A DNA stretch of 64,000 nt, taken from NCBI GenBank assembly GCA_963754385.1, contig CAVWGE010000001.1, forward strand, positions 470,433 through 534,432. The letters are read 5' to 3'. Below, piece by piece: positions 33,601 through 43,005 of the stretch. The notes under the pieces are model-generated. The model saw only the letters and a list, made by a program, of their open reading frames with translations. It searched no databases and was not told the DNA's origin. The stretch's first letter is position 1. Each line of letters starts with the position of its first letter. The position numbers were made by a program, and so were the translations under genes. This DNA is from 9FT-COMBO-48-23 sp963754385. GTDB taxonomy: Bacteria > Chloroflexota > Dehalococcoidia > GIF9 > UBA5629.

Positions 33601-35264
33601 GGCTTTACCACCTCTTTAAGGACGCTCAAAACCTCTTTTACCGGGACATTACTGCGTATTATTGCTTTACCGATGTCTTCGAGCAATACCCACCGGATTG
33701 CCTTGCCCCGAACTTTCTTGTCCAGCTTCATGGCTGCAAGCACATCAGTCAGAGGCACACCGGAGCAGTCTGTAGGCAAGCCGAACTTCTGCAAGAGAGA
33801 TTTCTGGCGTTCAACGGCATCTTGTGGCAGAAGCTTTAATCGATGGCTAAGCTTAGTTGTCCCCATCATTCCAATAGCCACTGCCTCACCGTGGAGAAAA
33901 CGTTCATATTCGCTGGCGGCTTCGATTCCATGGGCTATAGTGTGCCCGTAGTTGAGTATGATGCGCTTTCCGGTTTCCTTCTCATCCTCTGAGACAACCC
34001 GGCATTTAATGGCGGCGCTTCGAGCAATGACTTTGGATGTAATGTCCGGTTTTAAATTAATTAAATCTTTAGCTTTGTCTTCGAGAAGTTGCAGAAAACC
34101 GGCATCCAAAATCAGACCATGCTTGATAACCTCGGCCCATCCCGAGGCAAGCTCACGCTGAGGCAAGGTAGTTAAAGTCTTGACGTCAGCCATGACAAGA
34201 CGAGGCTGGTAGAAAGCGCCGATTAGATTTTTACCTTGTGGATGGTCAACGGCTACCTTGCCGCCGATGCTGGCATCTGTCATGGCTATCAGGCTGGTAG
34301 GCACTTGCAGCCAGGGTAAGCCTCTTAAAAAAGTGGCGGCAACAAAGCCACCCAGGTCACCGATCATGCCGCCGCCTAAAGCGACTATGATGTCATTTCT
34401 CTCTACCCGGTGCTCAATGAGGAAGTCATAAATCTTGACAGCCTGCGCAATGTTCTTTGAAGTTTCACCGGGCGGCACTACGCAGCAATTGACGGCAAAG
34501 CCCGCTTTCTCCAGCGTTTTCTTAACCTGGGCGCCGTAGATGGAAAAAACGATTTCATCGCTGATTATGTTAGCTGTGCCCGATAAGCCGGCCAGTTTCA
34601 TTCTTTCTCCAAGCTTGTCCAGTATCCCCCAGCCTACAAATACAGGATAGCTGGTCGTCTCTGTCTCTACCATACAGGCAAGGTCGGCTCCAGCGGATTG
34701 CTTGCTGCTGTGCCGTTTATCTACATACTGCCAGCCTTTTATCACCTCCCGGCTCACTTCTTCGAGGGTTAGGTTGTCGGTGTGAACCGTCCAGTCAGCG
34801 ATAGCATAATGGGGCTGGCGTTTAGCTTTAAGCTGTTTGATGCGCTCCAGAGGATTATCCCCGGCGAGCAAGGGACGGACTACAGGGTTAGCAGAGTAGA
34901 GGGTATCGTGGAGCAGTCGCTGGTATATGGTCTCCGGTTTGGCTTCCATGCAAACAACCACGCCGGTTTCGAGAAGCAGCTTCTGATTTCGAGGGTCGAT
35001 GATAGCCCCACCACCGGTAGCAATGACAACCTTTTCTTCGTGGCAGGCCTGCCTCAATATTTTGCGTTCCAGCTGCCGGAATTTGTCCTCGCCATCCTGT
35101 TTGAAGATTTCGTGTATGGTCTTACCGCTGAGCTTAACTATCTCGTCATCGGTGTCTACGAGTGTCCAATTCAGGCGCTCAGCTACTTTCTGGGCGATGA
35201 CCGACTTACCAGTAGCTGAGAAACCTATGATGGCGATGTTGTTGTTTGCTTTACGACGTCGCAT
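33597..35264 (-). CDS. Fused shikimate kinase / 3-dehydroquinate synthase (AroK-AroB)
   Basis: The 555-residue protein joins two shikimate enzymes. Residues 1-175 are a shikimate kinase with the P-loop GFSATGKS, DTDDEIVKLSG, and the GGGAIID motif of the nucleotide site. Residues about 200-555 are 3-dehydroquinate synthase with PPGETSKN, ALGGGMIGDLGGFVAATF, TDASIGGKVAVDHPQGKN (TDAS where most have VDSS), and the metal-binding Glu and His residues in HGLILD, YGHTIAHGIE and LHGEAVAIG. One chain would cover an early step (DHQ synthesis) and the fifth step of the pathway. It overlaps aroC by 14 bp. Confidence 0.93.
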   Translation of the reverse strand: MRRRKANNNIAIIGFSATGKSVIAQKVAERLNWTLVDTDDEIVKLSGKTIHEIFKQDGEDKFRQLERKILRQACHEEKVVIATGGGAIIDPRNQKLLLETGVVVCMEAKPETIYQRLLHDTLYSANPVVRPLLAGDNPLERIKQLKAKRQPHYAIADWTVHTDNLTLEEVSREVIKGWQYVDKRHSSKQSAGADLACMVETETTSYPVFVGWGILDKLGERMKLAGLSGTANIISDEIVFSIYGAQVKKTLEKAGFAVNCCVVPPGETSKNIAQAVKIYDFLIEHRVERNDIIVALGGGMIGDLGGFVAATFLRGLPWLQVPTSLIAMTDASIGGKVAVDHPQGKNLIGAFYQPRLVMADVKTLTTLPQRELASGWAEVIKHGLILDAGFLQLLEDKAKDLINLKPDITSKVIARSAAIKCRVVSEDEKETGKRIILNYGHTIAHGIEAASEYERFLHGEAVAIGMMGTTKLSHRLKLLPQDAVERQKSLLQKFGLPTDCSGVPLTDVLAAMKLDKKVRGKAIRWVLLEDIGKAIIRSNVPVKEVLSVLKEVVKP

Positions 35265-36432
35265 AGCGGTTGCGAGAGTAGGCAGAGCTAATGTAGTTTT
35301 TATAGTTGGCTAAGGTTTCTTTTAAGTGGTCACCGCCGAACTTCTCCAGCATGGCGTTTGTCAGGACGATGGCTAACACCGCTTCACCGATTACTCCAGC
35401 CGCAGGGACAACGCAGATATCGCTCCGCTCATAATGCGCCTCGGTCTTTTTGCCGGTTTGCATGTCTATAGTTGGCAATGGCTTGCCGAGAGTAGCGATA
35501 GGTTTAACCGCGGCGCGAACCACAATTGGTTGCCCGTTGCTTATCCCGCCTTCAATACCGCCGGCTCGATTAGTAGCCCGATTCCAGGGTGGAGTCGCTC
35601 CTTCAGGGCTTAGCTCGACTATATCTTGAGCCTGAGAGCCTTTAGTGTTGGCTAGAGAAAAGCCGGAGCCTATCTCCACACCTTTCACAGCGGGGATGCT
35701 CATTATCGCCTGAGCGATTTGAGCATTAAGCCGGCGGTCCCACTGGACATGGCTGCCCAGCCCGACAGGCACTCCAGTAGCGATTACCTCGAAGATACCA
35801 CCCAGAGTGTCTCCTTCAGCCTTGGCTTCATCGATAGCCGCCATCATTGCCTTTTCTGCTCCAGCATCGGAACAGCGGACAGGTGAGCTCTCCACTTGTT
35901 TCCAATCTATAGACTTGGTCTGCTTAGCCTGGTATTTGCCTATGCTTTTCGTATGGCTACGGATAGCAATGTCGAATTCTCCGAGGAATCTTCGGGCTAC
36001 AGTACCGACAGCAACTCTGGCTGCTGTCTCTCGGGCGCTGGCTCGTTCTAGGATGGGGCGAATATCTTCGATGTCATATTTGGTGACTCCAGCCAGGTCG
36101 GCATGTCCCGGACGAGGTGTAGTTATCGGTGATATCTCCTTGTCCACCGGGGCAGTGCTCATAGTCTCCTGCCAGTCTTCCCAAACGCGATTCCAGATCA
36201 GCAGGCTTATAGGGCTGCCTATGGTAAGGCCATGGCGCACCCCTGAGATAATCTCAGCTTTGTCCTGCTCTATTTCCATGCGGGTGCTGCGTCCATAGCC
36301 TGCCTGCCGCCTTTTAAGGTCTTGGGCTATGAAAGCGTCACTAACAGGCAAGCCGGCTACCATCCCCTCGATAACCGCTACCAACCCCTTGCCGTGTGAC
36401 TCACCGGCAGTTAAGAAACGAAACTGTCCCAT
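35251..36432 (-). CDS. aroC: Chorismate synthase
   Basis: The 393-residue protein is full-length AroC: it opens with FLTAGESHGKGL, continues with RRQAGYGRSTRMEIEQD and SGVRHGLTIGSP, and has RPGHADLAG, RASARETAARVAVG, and GGISNGQPIVVRAA with IATLGKPLPTID. It needs reduced FMN and converts 5-enolpyruvyl-shikimate-3-phosphate to chorismate. It lies between the sppA gene (23 bp downstream of it in sequence order) and the aroK-aroB fusion, whose start it overlaps. Confidence 0.97.
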   Translation of the reverse strand: MGQFRFLTAGESHGKGLVAVIEGMVAGLPVSDAFIAQDLKRRQAGYGRSTRMEIEQDKAEIISGVRHGLTIGSPISLLIWNRVWEDWQETMSTAPVDKEISPITTPRPGHADLAGVTKYDIEDIRPILERASARETAARVAVGTVARRFLGEFDIAIRSHTKSIGKYQAKQTKSIDWKQVESSPVRCSDAGAEKAMMAAIDEAKAEGDTLGGIFEVIATGVPVGLGSHVQWDRRLNAQIAQAIMSIPAVKGVEIGSGFSLANTKGSQAQDIVELSPEGATPPWNRATNRAGGIEGGISNGQPIVVRAAVKPIATLGKPLPTIDMQTGKKTEAHYERSDICVVPAAGVIGEAVLAIVLTNAMLEKFGGDHLKETLANYKNYISSAYSRNRYATS

Positions 36433-36455
36433 AATTCCTGATTCCAGTAATTGGT

Positions 36456-37367
36456 CTATCGATATTCCGGCTGCGGGTAGGGATTTCTCAGTGTTTCCAG
36501 GAGTATAATGCCTTCGGCACCCAATGACTGCACCTGAATGACGCTGTTCAATTTCTGCAAACCCATACCCAGCAGAGTATTCAACAATGAAGGAACTGCA
36601 GGTTTGTAATACTCCACCTTTGGCTTCTCGATGCCAGCCAGACTAGCGGCTAAGTCTATAGCTTTGTTAAGCCCACCCAACTCATCAACTAACCCCAACT
36701 CCTTAGCCTGTACCCCGGTGTAGAGTTGACCCGTGGCTAATTCTCTGACTTTATCCTCACTTAAACCCCTGCCCTCAACTACAACTTGAACGAACTGATC
36801 ATAGATCTGGTCAGTTGTTTCCTGCATAATTGCTTTTTCTTCCGGAGTTAGCTCTCTAAGCCCGGCATACATATCCTTATGTTTGCCACTCGTGAAAACC
36901 TCCATCTGTATCCCGAGCTTATCAAACAGTCCTTTGAGGTTAGGTATTTCAGAGATGACCCCGATGCTGCCGGTCAAAGTAGCAGGCAAAGCTACGATTT
37001 TATCGGCTTTTGCCGATATATAGTAACCGCCTGAGGCAACCACATCGCCCATACTAACCACGATAGGTTTTTCCAATCGCCCCAGCTCATTCAAAATTTC
37101 CTGAGAGGCAGCGGCGCTACCCCCCGGGCTTTCTACTTGAAGGACGACCGCTTTTACACCAATATCGTTTTTGGCTCGTTCCACCTGGCTCCGGACCTGC
37201 TGTGGAGTTATAACATTGCCGCCGAATAAAAACCCGGAACTCTCCGGCTGTATAGGTCCGCTAAGTGAGATTACCGCAACTTTGTTTCCTCCCATGGTAC
37301 AGGCAGGTAACGTAATACAGAAGACCAATATGATAGCTATACCTAACATTACAACCCTTTTCTTCAT
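36456..37367 (-). CDS. sppA: Signal peptide peptidase SppA
   Basis: The 303-residue protein is the short SppA form. A signal anchor with possible lipobox (TLPAC near residue 22) is followed by the S49 peptidase core. The nucleophile Ser is in VVASGGYYISAKADKI near residue 112, and the general base Lys is in SGKHKDMYAG near 165. TGSIGVI and GQLYTGVQAKELGLVDELGG are typical. It cleaves leftover signal peptides in the membrane. It is embedded in an aromatic amino acid gene group, with aroE 3 bp upstream. Confidence 0.93.
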   Translation of the reverse strand: MKKRVVMLGIAIILVFCITLPACTMGGNKVAVISLSGPIQPESSGFLFGGNVITPQQVRSQVERAKNDIGVKAVVLQVESPGGSAAASQEILNELGRLEKPIVVSMGDVVASGGYYISAKADKIVALPATLTGSIGVISEIPNLKGLFDKLGIQMEVFTSGKHKDMYAGLRELTPEEKAIMQETTDQIYDQFVQVVVEGRGLSEDKVRELATGQLYTGVQAKELGLVDELGGLNKAIDLAASLAGIEKPKVEYYKPAVPSLLNTLLGMGLQKLNSVIQVQSLGAEGIILLETLRNPYPQPEYR

Positions 37368-37370
37368 TTG

Positions 37371-38246
37371 TTAACCTCCTATTTTGATTAAGGCTTGCTT
37401 GGCTGCTGAGAACATTATGTCAAGTGGTGCTTCCCTACCAGTCCACAGCTTGAAGGAAGCGGCCCCCTGGTAAACCAACATTGGCAAGCCGCCAATAGTA
37501 CTGGCGCCTGCCTTTCGAGCCATTCTCAATAAAGGTGTCTCTGAAGGATTATACACCAAGTCGTAAACCAGAGCATCTTTGGGTATTAAATTTGATACCA
37601 GTGGTGATTCCTCTTCATACGAAGATCCCCACATCCCGAGACTGGTACAGTTGACTATTAACTGGCAGCTCTCAACTGCTTTTGTAACCTTTGAGCTTTG
37701 CCACGACACGGCAGCTATCTCAGCGCTTATCTTGTTATTAGCCGCATGTTTAGCTAGTGAGCCAGCTAGCCTTTTGGCCTTTGCCAGGGTACGGTTAGCG
37801 ATAATCAAGGAGCTTACCTTCCCCTGGAGAAGGGCAAATCCCACAGCACGGGCAGCCCCACCAGCGCCGAGAATTACTACCCTCTTGTTTTCAGGTTCAA
37901 AATTGGCGTCATCACGCAACGCTTTAAGGAAGCCGTAGGCATCAGTATTGAAACCCAACAGCTTGCCAAGACGATTGACTACGGTGTTCACAGCGCCAAT
38001 CATGCTGGCGAATTCATCAACTTCATCTACAAGATATAAGGTTGTCTCTTTATAAGGTACGGTTATGTTTGCCCCCAGATTCTGTGGCTGCCTGAGTCGA
38101 TTTATTACCGATGATAAATCAGCGGCTCTCACCTCCCAGGCTTCATATCGTATATCAAGCTTGTAATAGTCTAAAGCCGCCTGTTGGAAATCAGGAGACA
38201 CTGAATGCTTCAGCGGGTAACCGATAACGCCGATGAGCTGTGTCAC
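37371..38246 (-). CDS. aroE: Shikimate dehydrogenase
   Basis: The 291-residue protein has GYPLKHSVSPDFQQAALD at the N-terminus, the catalytic Lys in NITVPYKET, the shikimate-binding Asp in FNTDAYGFLKAL, and the NADP Rossmann motif LGAGGAARAVGFAL followed by NRTLAKAKRL. It reduces 3-dehydroshikimate to shikimate. It overlaps ruvX by 4 bp and is followed 3 bp later by sppA, so it shares that transcript. With aroQ, aroB-aroK and aroC here, four to five shikimate steps are encoded in the window. Confidence 0.96.
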   Translation of the reverse strand: MTQLIGVIGYPLKHSVSPDFQQAALDYYKLDIRYEAWEVRAADLSSVINRLRQPQNLGANITVPYKETTLYLVDEVDEFASMIGAVNTVVNRLGKLLGFNTDAYGFLKALRDDANFEPENKRVVILGAGGAARAVGFALLQGKVSSLIIANRTLAKAKRLAGSLAKHAANNKISAEIAAVSWQSSKVTKAVESCQLIVNCTSLGMWGSSYEEESPLVSNLIPKDALVYDLVYNPSETPLLRMARKAGASTIGGLPMLVYQGAASFKLWTGREAPLDIMFSAAKQALIKIGG

Positions 38247-38665
38247 TGGTCGCAGACCTTCAGGCTATCCAGGTATCCTTGCAGGATGAAGGCGGCTGCC
38301 GCAGCATCTCGTTTTGCCCTTTTCCCGGCCTTCTTACTACCAGCCTCCCTCAGCAAGCGCTCCACAGCCACAGTGGATAGACGCTCATCCCAAACCTTAA
38401 TGCCGGCTGTAGTGTGTTTGGAAAGCCTTTCAGCGAAATCCATTACCTTGTTTGCCTGTCCGCCAATGCTGCCGTCCAGAGAGTAAGGCATACCGACCAC
38501 AATTCGTTCCACGCCGTATTGGTCAACGAGTTCTATAATATCAGCTATGGCTTTTTTATCGTCTTCTCTGGTGATAATAGCCAGCGGAGTGGCTAAAATC
38601 TCCTCAGGGTCGCTGATGGCAACCCCTATCCTCTTATCTCCAACGTCTAAGCCCAAGATACGCAT
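38243..38665 (-). CDS. ruvX: YqgF/RuvX-type Holliday junction resolvase-like nuclease
   Basis: The 140-residue protein has the RNase H-like fold of YqgF. The acidic residues are in LGLDVGDKRIGVAISD (Asp near residue 5 and 7), the Asn/Glu-type segment VVGMPYSLDGSIGGQANK, and DERLSTVAVERLL. A C-terminal Asp in KRDAAAAAFILQGYLD completes the set. In E. coli YqgF takes part in processing of pre-16S rRNA 5' ends; some homologues cut Holliday junctions. It lies 6 bp after alaS, a common pairing. Confidence 0.93.
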   Translation of the reverse strand: MRILGLDVGDKRIGVAISDPEEILATPLAIITREDDKKAIADIIELVDQYGVERIVVGMPYSLDGSIGGQANKVMDFAERLSKHTTAGIKVWDERLSTVAVERLLREAGSKKAGKRAKRDAAAAAFILQGYLDSLKVCDQ

Positions 38666-38671
38666 ACTAAG

Positions 38672-41413
38672 TTATTGGCTGACTTTCTGGACCAGCCGTT
38701 TTACTAGCTCGAGTGCTTCATTGAGCTTACTCTTGTCTTTACCGCCAGCCTGTGCTATGTCTGCTTTGCCGCCACCGCTACCGCCGGTGACTGCAGCAAC
38801 TTGTTTCACGATGTCACCAGCATGTAGTCCCCTGTTCGCTAAATCCGGGGTCACCATAGCCACAAAGCCAGGCTTGCCATCGTGAACTGTACCCAGAACT
38901 ATCACGGCGCTCTTCAACCGGTCGCGTAGCAAATCTCCCATCTCCCTGAGTATTGGTAATGAAGTGGATGATACTTTAGCTGCCAATACTGTTATCCCCT
39001 TCACCTTCTCGGTCTTGCCTAACAAGGATTCAACTGTATATTTAGATAGCTCCCTTTCTAATGAAGCCGAGCGTTTGCGCTCCGCAGCTAGCTCAGTAAT
39101 TAGAGTCTTCACCTTGTCGAGTACTTCCGAAGGCGTGCCTTTCAGCTCTTCAGCCACGTTTTCTAACGTTAAAGAACATTCCGTGAGGAACTCCTCGGCT
39201 TCTCTGCCGGTAATGGCTTCAATGCGGCGCAAGCCGGTGCCGATGCTGCTTTCACCGGTTATGATGAAGAATCCGATTTCTCCGGTTGATCTGACATGGG
39301 TGCCGCCGCAAAGCTCGGCGCTTATCGGTGGCCCACCTATTTTCAGCACCCTTACCTTATCTCCATACTTTTCATCAAAAAGAGCAATAACATCGCCTTT
39401 GTCAATAGCTTGCTTAACTTGCTCATAAGGCACTTCATTGCTTCTCACCGGCAAATTTGCTCGTATCCTTTCATTGACGATGTGCTGGATTTCATTTAGC
39501 TGTGGCTTGCTGATGGCGGTTAGCTGAGAGAAATCAAACCGGAAGCCGTCGGGATGTACCTGAGAGCCTCTCTGCTGAACGCCGCTGCCCAGCACCTGAC
39601 GTAAAGCTGCCTGGAGAAGATGTGTCGCCGTGTGGTTGCGCGCGATATCAAGGCGACGGTCGGCATTAACTTCGGCTTCAACAGCATCGCCAACTGAGAT
39701 GGTTCCTTTAGTAACCTGACCCAGGTGAATGATGGCACCTTCAGCCAGTCTGCCATAAGGCGACCAGACCGTGTTAGTGACATCGATTTGGCTCGAGTCG
39801 CCCGTTATTTTACCGGTATCGCCTACTTGGCCTCCCATATCCCCGTAGAAAGGTGTTTCCTCAAGGACAACAGCAACCTTTTGGCCTTTGTCGGCGGATT
39901 TTATTGACCTGCCAGACTCCTGATCCAGCATGTAGCTAACCTTGGAGCTAGCATTCAATTTATCATAGCCAACAAAGCTGGTTGAGGCACCAGGAGTACC
40001 AATTGCTTCTGCCGATGGTATGCCTTGTAGACCAATTGTCTGGCTCTGCTTGATTGATGGAATGCCAGGTGCTTCTGCCGATGGTATGCCTTGCGGGCTG
40101 ATTGTCTGCGTGAATTTGTGGGCTGCTCTGGCTCTCTCCCGCTGCTTCTCCATCTCAGTCTCGAAGCCTTCAAGGTCAACGGTTAATCCCCTCTCCTGGG
40201 CGATTTCGGCGGTTAGTTCCGGGTGGAAACCATAGGTATCCCAAAATTTGAAAACTTCCTCACCAGTAATGTAATCTCTTCCTTGGTTGACAGCTTCAGC
40301 AACAGCCTTTTCCACTAAATTTATTCCGGTATCCAGAGTGCTGATGAATTTCTCCTCTTCTGCCTTAACTATTTCATTTATATCTTTTTGCTTTGCTATA
40401 AGTTCAGGATATACGTGTCCCATCTTGCTAATAACGACTTCAGCCACATCGCTCAGGAAAGGCTCTTCCGTGCCCAGTTTTCTGGCGAAAAAGCAGGCTC
40501 GACGCAATACCCGACGCAGGACATAGCCTCTACCTTCATTAGATGGCAGAACGCCATCGGCGATGAGGAAGGTGATACCTCGACTGTGCTCAGCTACAAT
40601 TTTGACCGCCTGGTCGGCAGTTGCGCCCTTGCCGTATTTCGTCCCTGTCAGAGCGCATATCTTGTCTCGCAACGGGATAAAGAGGTCGGTATCATAGACT
40701 GAAGACACGCCTTGCATCACAGCAGCGACTCTCTCCAGTCCCATGCCGGTATCGATATTTGGCTTTGGCAGAGGTGTGTTTTTTCCATCGATGTCCTGGT
40801 TATACTGGGTAAAGACCAGGTTCCATATTTCGGAAAAGCGACCGCAGTCACAGCCCGGACCACAGTCAGGCTTGCCGCAGCCGGCTTCTTCGCCGAAGTC
40901 ATAGTGTATTTCGCTGCATGGCCCGCAGGGCCCTGAATCGCCGGCTGGCCCCCAGAAATTATCCTCCTCGCCGAGCCGTACTATTCTTTTTTCGGGGAAG
41001 CCAATTCCCCGCCAGTAGTCGAATGATTCATCATCGTCCAAATAGATGGATACCCACAGCCGTTCAGGTTTAATCTTTAGACGTTCGGTGACAAATTCCC
41101 ATGCCCAGGCAATAGCTTCCTTCTTGAAGTAGTCACCCACGCTGAAATTCCCCAACATCTCAAAGAAAGTCAGGTGTTTGGTATCGCCAACCGAGTCGAT
41201 ATCTGTGGTGCGGAAACATTTCTGACATGAGGCCAGGCGTGGACTCGGTGGCACAGCCAACCCCAGGAAGTAAGGCTTTATTTGCACCATACCGGCAGTT
41301 GTAAGCAATAAGGTTGGGTCGCCGCGAGGAACTAGAGGTGAACTGGAGATTATCCGGTGTTTCTTTTCCTCGAAAAAGCGCAGGAAGGCATCTCTTATCT
41401 GGTCGCTATTCAC
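38672..41413 (-). CDS. alaS: Alanyl-tRNA synthetase
   Basis: The 913-residue protein opens with the class II catalytic core (FLRFFEEKKHRIISSSPLVP, GMVQIKPYFLG, PNIDTGMGLERVAAV). The editing domain has RNHTATHLLQAALRQVLG and CGGTHVRSTGEIGFF as zinc ligands, and the C-terminal oligomerisation domain ends with TGGSGGGKADIAQAGG. A Pro/Ser/Gly-rich linker of about 45 residues near 440-480, containing two copies of GIPSAEA, is inserted between the core and the FVGYDKL strand; it is absent from most AlaRS. It charges tRNA-Ala; a tRNA-Ala(CGC) with the G3-U70 identity pair is in this window. Confidence 0.97.
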   Translation of the reverse strand: MNSDQIRDAFLRFFEEKKHRIISSSPLVPRGDPTLLLTTAGMVQIKPYFLGLAVPPSPRLASCQKCFRTTDIDSVGDTKHLTFFEMLGNFSVGDYFKKEAIAWAWEFVTERLKIKPERLWVSIYLDDDESFDYWRGIGFPEKRIVRLGEEDNFWGPAGDSGPCGPCSEIHYDFGEEAGCGKPDCGPGCDCGRFSEIWNLVFTQYNQDIDGKNTPLPKPNIDTGMGLERVAAVMQGVSSVYDTDLFIPLRDKICALTGTKYGKGATADQAVKIVAEHSRGITFLIADGVLPSNEGRGYVLRRVLRRACFFARKLGTEEPFLSDVAEVVISKMGHVYPELIAKQKDINEIVKAEEEKFISTLDTGINLVEKAVAEAVNQGRDYITGEEVFKFWDTYGFHPELTAEIAQERGLTVDLEGFETEMEKQRERARAAHKFTQTISPQGIPSAEAPGIPSIKQSQTIGLQGIPSAEAIGTPGASTSFVGYDKLNASSKVSYMLDQESGRSIKSADKGQKVAVVLEETPFYGDMGGQVGDTGKITGDSSQIDVTNTVWSPYGRLAEGAIIHLGQVTKGTISVGDAVEAEVNADRRLDIARNHTATHLLQAALRQVLGSGVQQRGSQVHPDGFRFDFSQLTAISKPQLNEIQHIVNERIRANLPVRSNEVPYEQVKQAIDKGDVIALFDEKYGDKVRVLKIGGPPISAELCGGTHVRSTGEIGFFIITGESSIGTGLRRIEAITGREAEEFLTECSLTLENVAEELKGTPSEVLDKVKTLITELAAERKRSASLERELSKYTVESLLGKTEKVKGITVLAAKVSSTSLPILREMGDLLRDRLKSAVIVLGTVHDGKPGFVAMVTPDLANRGLHAGDIVKQVAAVTGGSGGGKADIAQAGGKDKSKLNEALELVKRLVQKVSQ
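40005..40093 (-). repeat. In-frame direct repeat inside alaS
   Basis: A 23-bp sequence (40005-40027) recurs exactly at 40071-40093, 66 bp apart, so the reading frame is kept. The similarity extends with mismatches on both sides to roughly 50 bp. It encodes the duplicated GIPSAEA in the linker of AlaS. Confidence 0.85.
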
Positions 41414-41498
41414 TGTTCACTACCTATCTGGATTTTAATGGAGTATTGTCCCAGTGTCAATCCTCCGTTCGAAACCGATGATTGCATCGCAGCTGTTG

Positions 41499-41527
41499 TT
41501 TCTATCCTTTCTTGGTTATGCTAAAAT
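41499..41527 (+). promoter_or_regulatory. fmdB promoter, extended -10
   Basis: TATGCTAAAAT (41517-41527) gives TG-N-TAAAAT. The -35 at 17 bp (TTTCTA, 41499-41504) is poor, as expected for an extended -10 promoter. The same TATGCTAAAAT occurs upstream of rimI. Confidence 0.45.
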
Positions 41528-41552
41528 TCGAATATAACAGGGAGTCGATGCC

Positions 41553-41927
41553 ATGCCACTTTACGAATACTGGTGCCGCAAATGCCAACGCAAAGTGATG
41601 TTATATTCGCCGACCTTTTCTCAGACTGCACCTTCTTGTCCACGATGCGGTAATGATACCCTGCGCCGGCTATTCTCCACTTTCTCAGTGCGCAGCAAAA
41701 CATACAAGGATGTCTATGAAGATATCCTCTCTGATTCTCAATTGGCCCGGGGGATGTTAGCCGATGACCCCAGAGCTTTAGCTGAATGGAACAAGCGAAT
41801 GAGCCGGGGTGAAGAGATTGCTCCGGAATATGAGGAGATGGTCGAGAGGATGGAAAAAGGAGAAACGCCTGCTGAGTTAGCCGGCACGGGCATAAATGAG
41901 TCCTCCGAAGATGCTGAGCAGGTTTGA
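41553..41927 (+). CDS. FmdB-type zinc-ribbon protein
   Basis: The 124-residue protein opens with MPLYEYWCRKCQRKV and has SCPRCGNDTLRRLFSTF, the CX2C...CX2C zinc ribbon of the FmdB/putative regulatory family. The remaining 75 residues are hydrophilic and acidic, with ADDPRALAEWNKRMSRGEE. The first FmdB was proposed as a regulator of formamidase genes, but most homologues have unknown function. It starts about 125 bp from alaS on the other strand and runs directly into thiE. Confidence 0.85.
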   Translation: MPLYEYWCRKCQRKVMLYSPTFSQTAPSCPRCGNDTLRRLFSTFSVRSKTYKDVYEDILSDSQLARGMLADDPRALAEWNKRMSRGEEIAPEYEEMVERMEKGETPAELAGTGINESSEDAEQV

Positions 41928-41931
41928 CTCC

Positions 41932-43005
41932 ATGCCTGTTTATGTGCCTCGCCAGACGCTTCGTATCATTGATGCTAACTGCAATCGTATTGCTGAAGGA
42001 TTGCGCTTTCTCGAAGATATTGCCCGCTTTCTGCTCGACGACGTTGAGATAACTCAGCAGCTGAAAATGATGCGACACAACCTGGTCAAGAGCCTGAGCA
42101 GGTTCGGTACAGCCCTGCTGTCGGAGAGGGACTCTGAGGCAGATGTGGGTGCCAGAACTGAAATCAGCCATCAGCAAGATTTGTTATCACTTGTTACAGC
42201 TAATGCCAAAAGAGTGGAAGAGGCATTGCGAGTTATAGAGGAGCTGTCTAAGCTTCCGGATTTGGGTGCGACATTACACTCGAAAGATTTTGAGCAGGCA
42301 CGGTTTAACCTTTATACACTAGAGAAAAAACTGTTATCCAGGCTAACGCGCCAGCAGAAGCTGAAACAACTCACCGGACTCTATGTCATTATTGACACTC
42401 AAATTATAGGGCACAAAGGCGAGGTTGAAGCTGCTCGCAAAGCTATACGTGGCGGAGCTAAAGTTATACAGCTTCGCGACAAACAGCATGCCAAAGGCGA
42501 ACTTTTAGCCATAGCCCAAAAGCTGAAAGATTTATGTCACAAATCCAACGCCTTGTTTATAGTGAATGATTATCTCGATATAGCCATAGCAGCCGAGGCA
42601 GATGGGCTACACATAGGGCGGGAAGACCTTCCCTTATCTGTAGTCCGAAAGGAACTACCGATTGACAAGATTGTTGGCCTTTCCACTACAACTTTAGCCC
42701 AAGCACAAAAGGCAGAAGCCGAAGGGGCCGATTACATTGCCGTTGGTTCCATTTTCTCTTCACCAACCAAAACAAGTGCTAATGTGGTTGGGCTAGAGCA
42801 CCTACATCAAGTCAGAAAGACGGTGTCTATCCCTGTAGTTGCTATTGGTGGTATTAACAAAGAGAATGTTGGAGAGGTCATGGCTGCCGGAGCTGATTCA
42901 GCAGCGGTTATCAGCGCTGTCCTGACTCAAAAAGACATAGAATCAGCAACACGCCGATTAGTGAAAGAAATTGAGAAAAAAACAAAGAGCCACGAAGAAT
43001 CTTGA
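41932..43005 (+). CDS. thiE: Thiamine-phosphate synthase with N-terminal ThiD2-like domain
   Basis: I start at ATG 41932, 4 bp after the fmdB stop; earlier in-frame ATGs lie within fmdB. The product is 357 residues. About residues 1-135 form a helical domain with IIDANCNRIAEGLRFLEDIARF and TANAKRVEEALRVIEEL, as in the ThiD2-like extension of some bacterial ThiE proteins. Residues 145-350 are the ThiE TIM barrel: VIQLRDK, NDYLDIAIAAEADGLHIGREDLP, GLSTTTLAQAQKAEAEGADYIAVGSIF, and VAIGGINKENV. It joins HMP-PP and thiazole phosphate to make thiamine phosphate. Confidence 0.9.
   Translation: MPVYVPRQTLRIIDANCNRIAEGLRFLEDIARFLLDDVEITQQLKMMRHNLVKSLSRFGTALLSERDSEADVGARTEISHQQDLLSLVTANAKRVEEALRVIEELSKLPDLGATLHSKDFEQARFNLYTLEKKLLSRLTRQQKLKQLTGLYVIIDTQIIGHKGEVEAARKAIRGGAKVIQLRDKQHAKGELLAIAQKLKDLCHKSNALFIVNDYLDIAIAAEADGLHIGREDLPLSVVRKELPIDKIVGLSTTTLAQAQKAEAEGADYIAVGSIFSSPTKTSANVVGLEHLHQVRKTVSIPVVAIGGINKENVGEVMAAGADSAAVISAVLTQKDIESATRRLVKEIEKKTKSHEES

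Noticed and set aside
41414..41552. T-box or other riboswitch upstream of alaS
   Set aside because: The gap is only about 139 bp and shows no T-box sequence or terminator/antiterminator pair.
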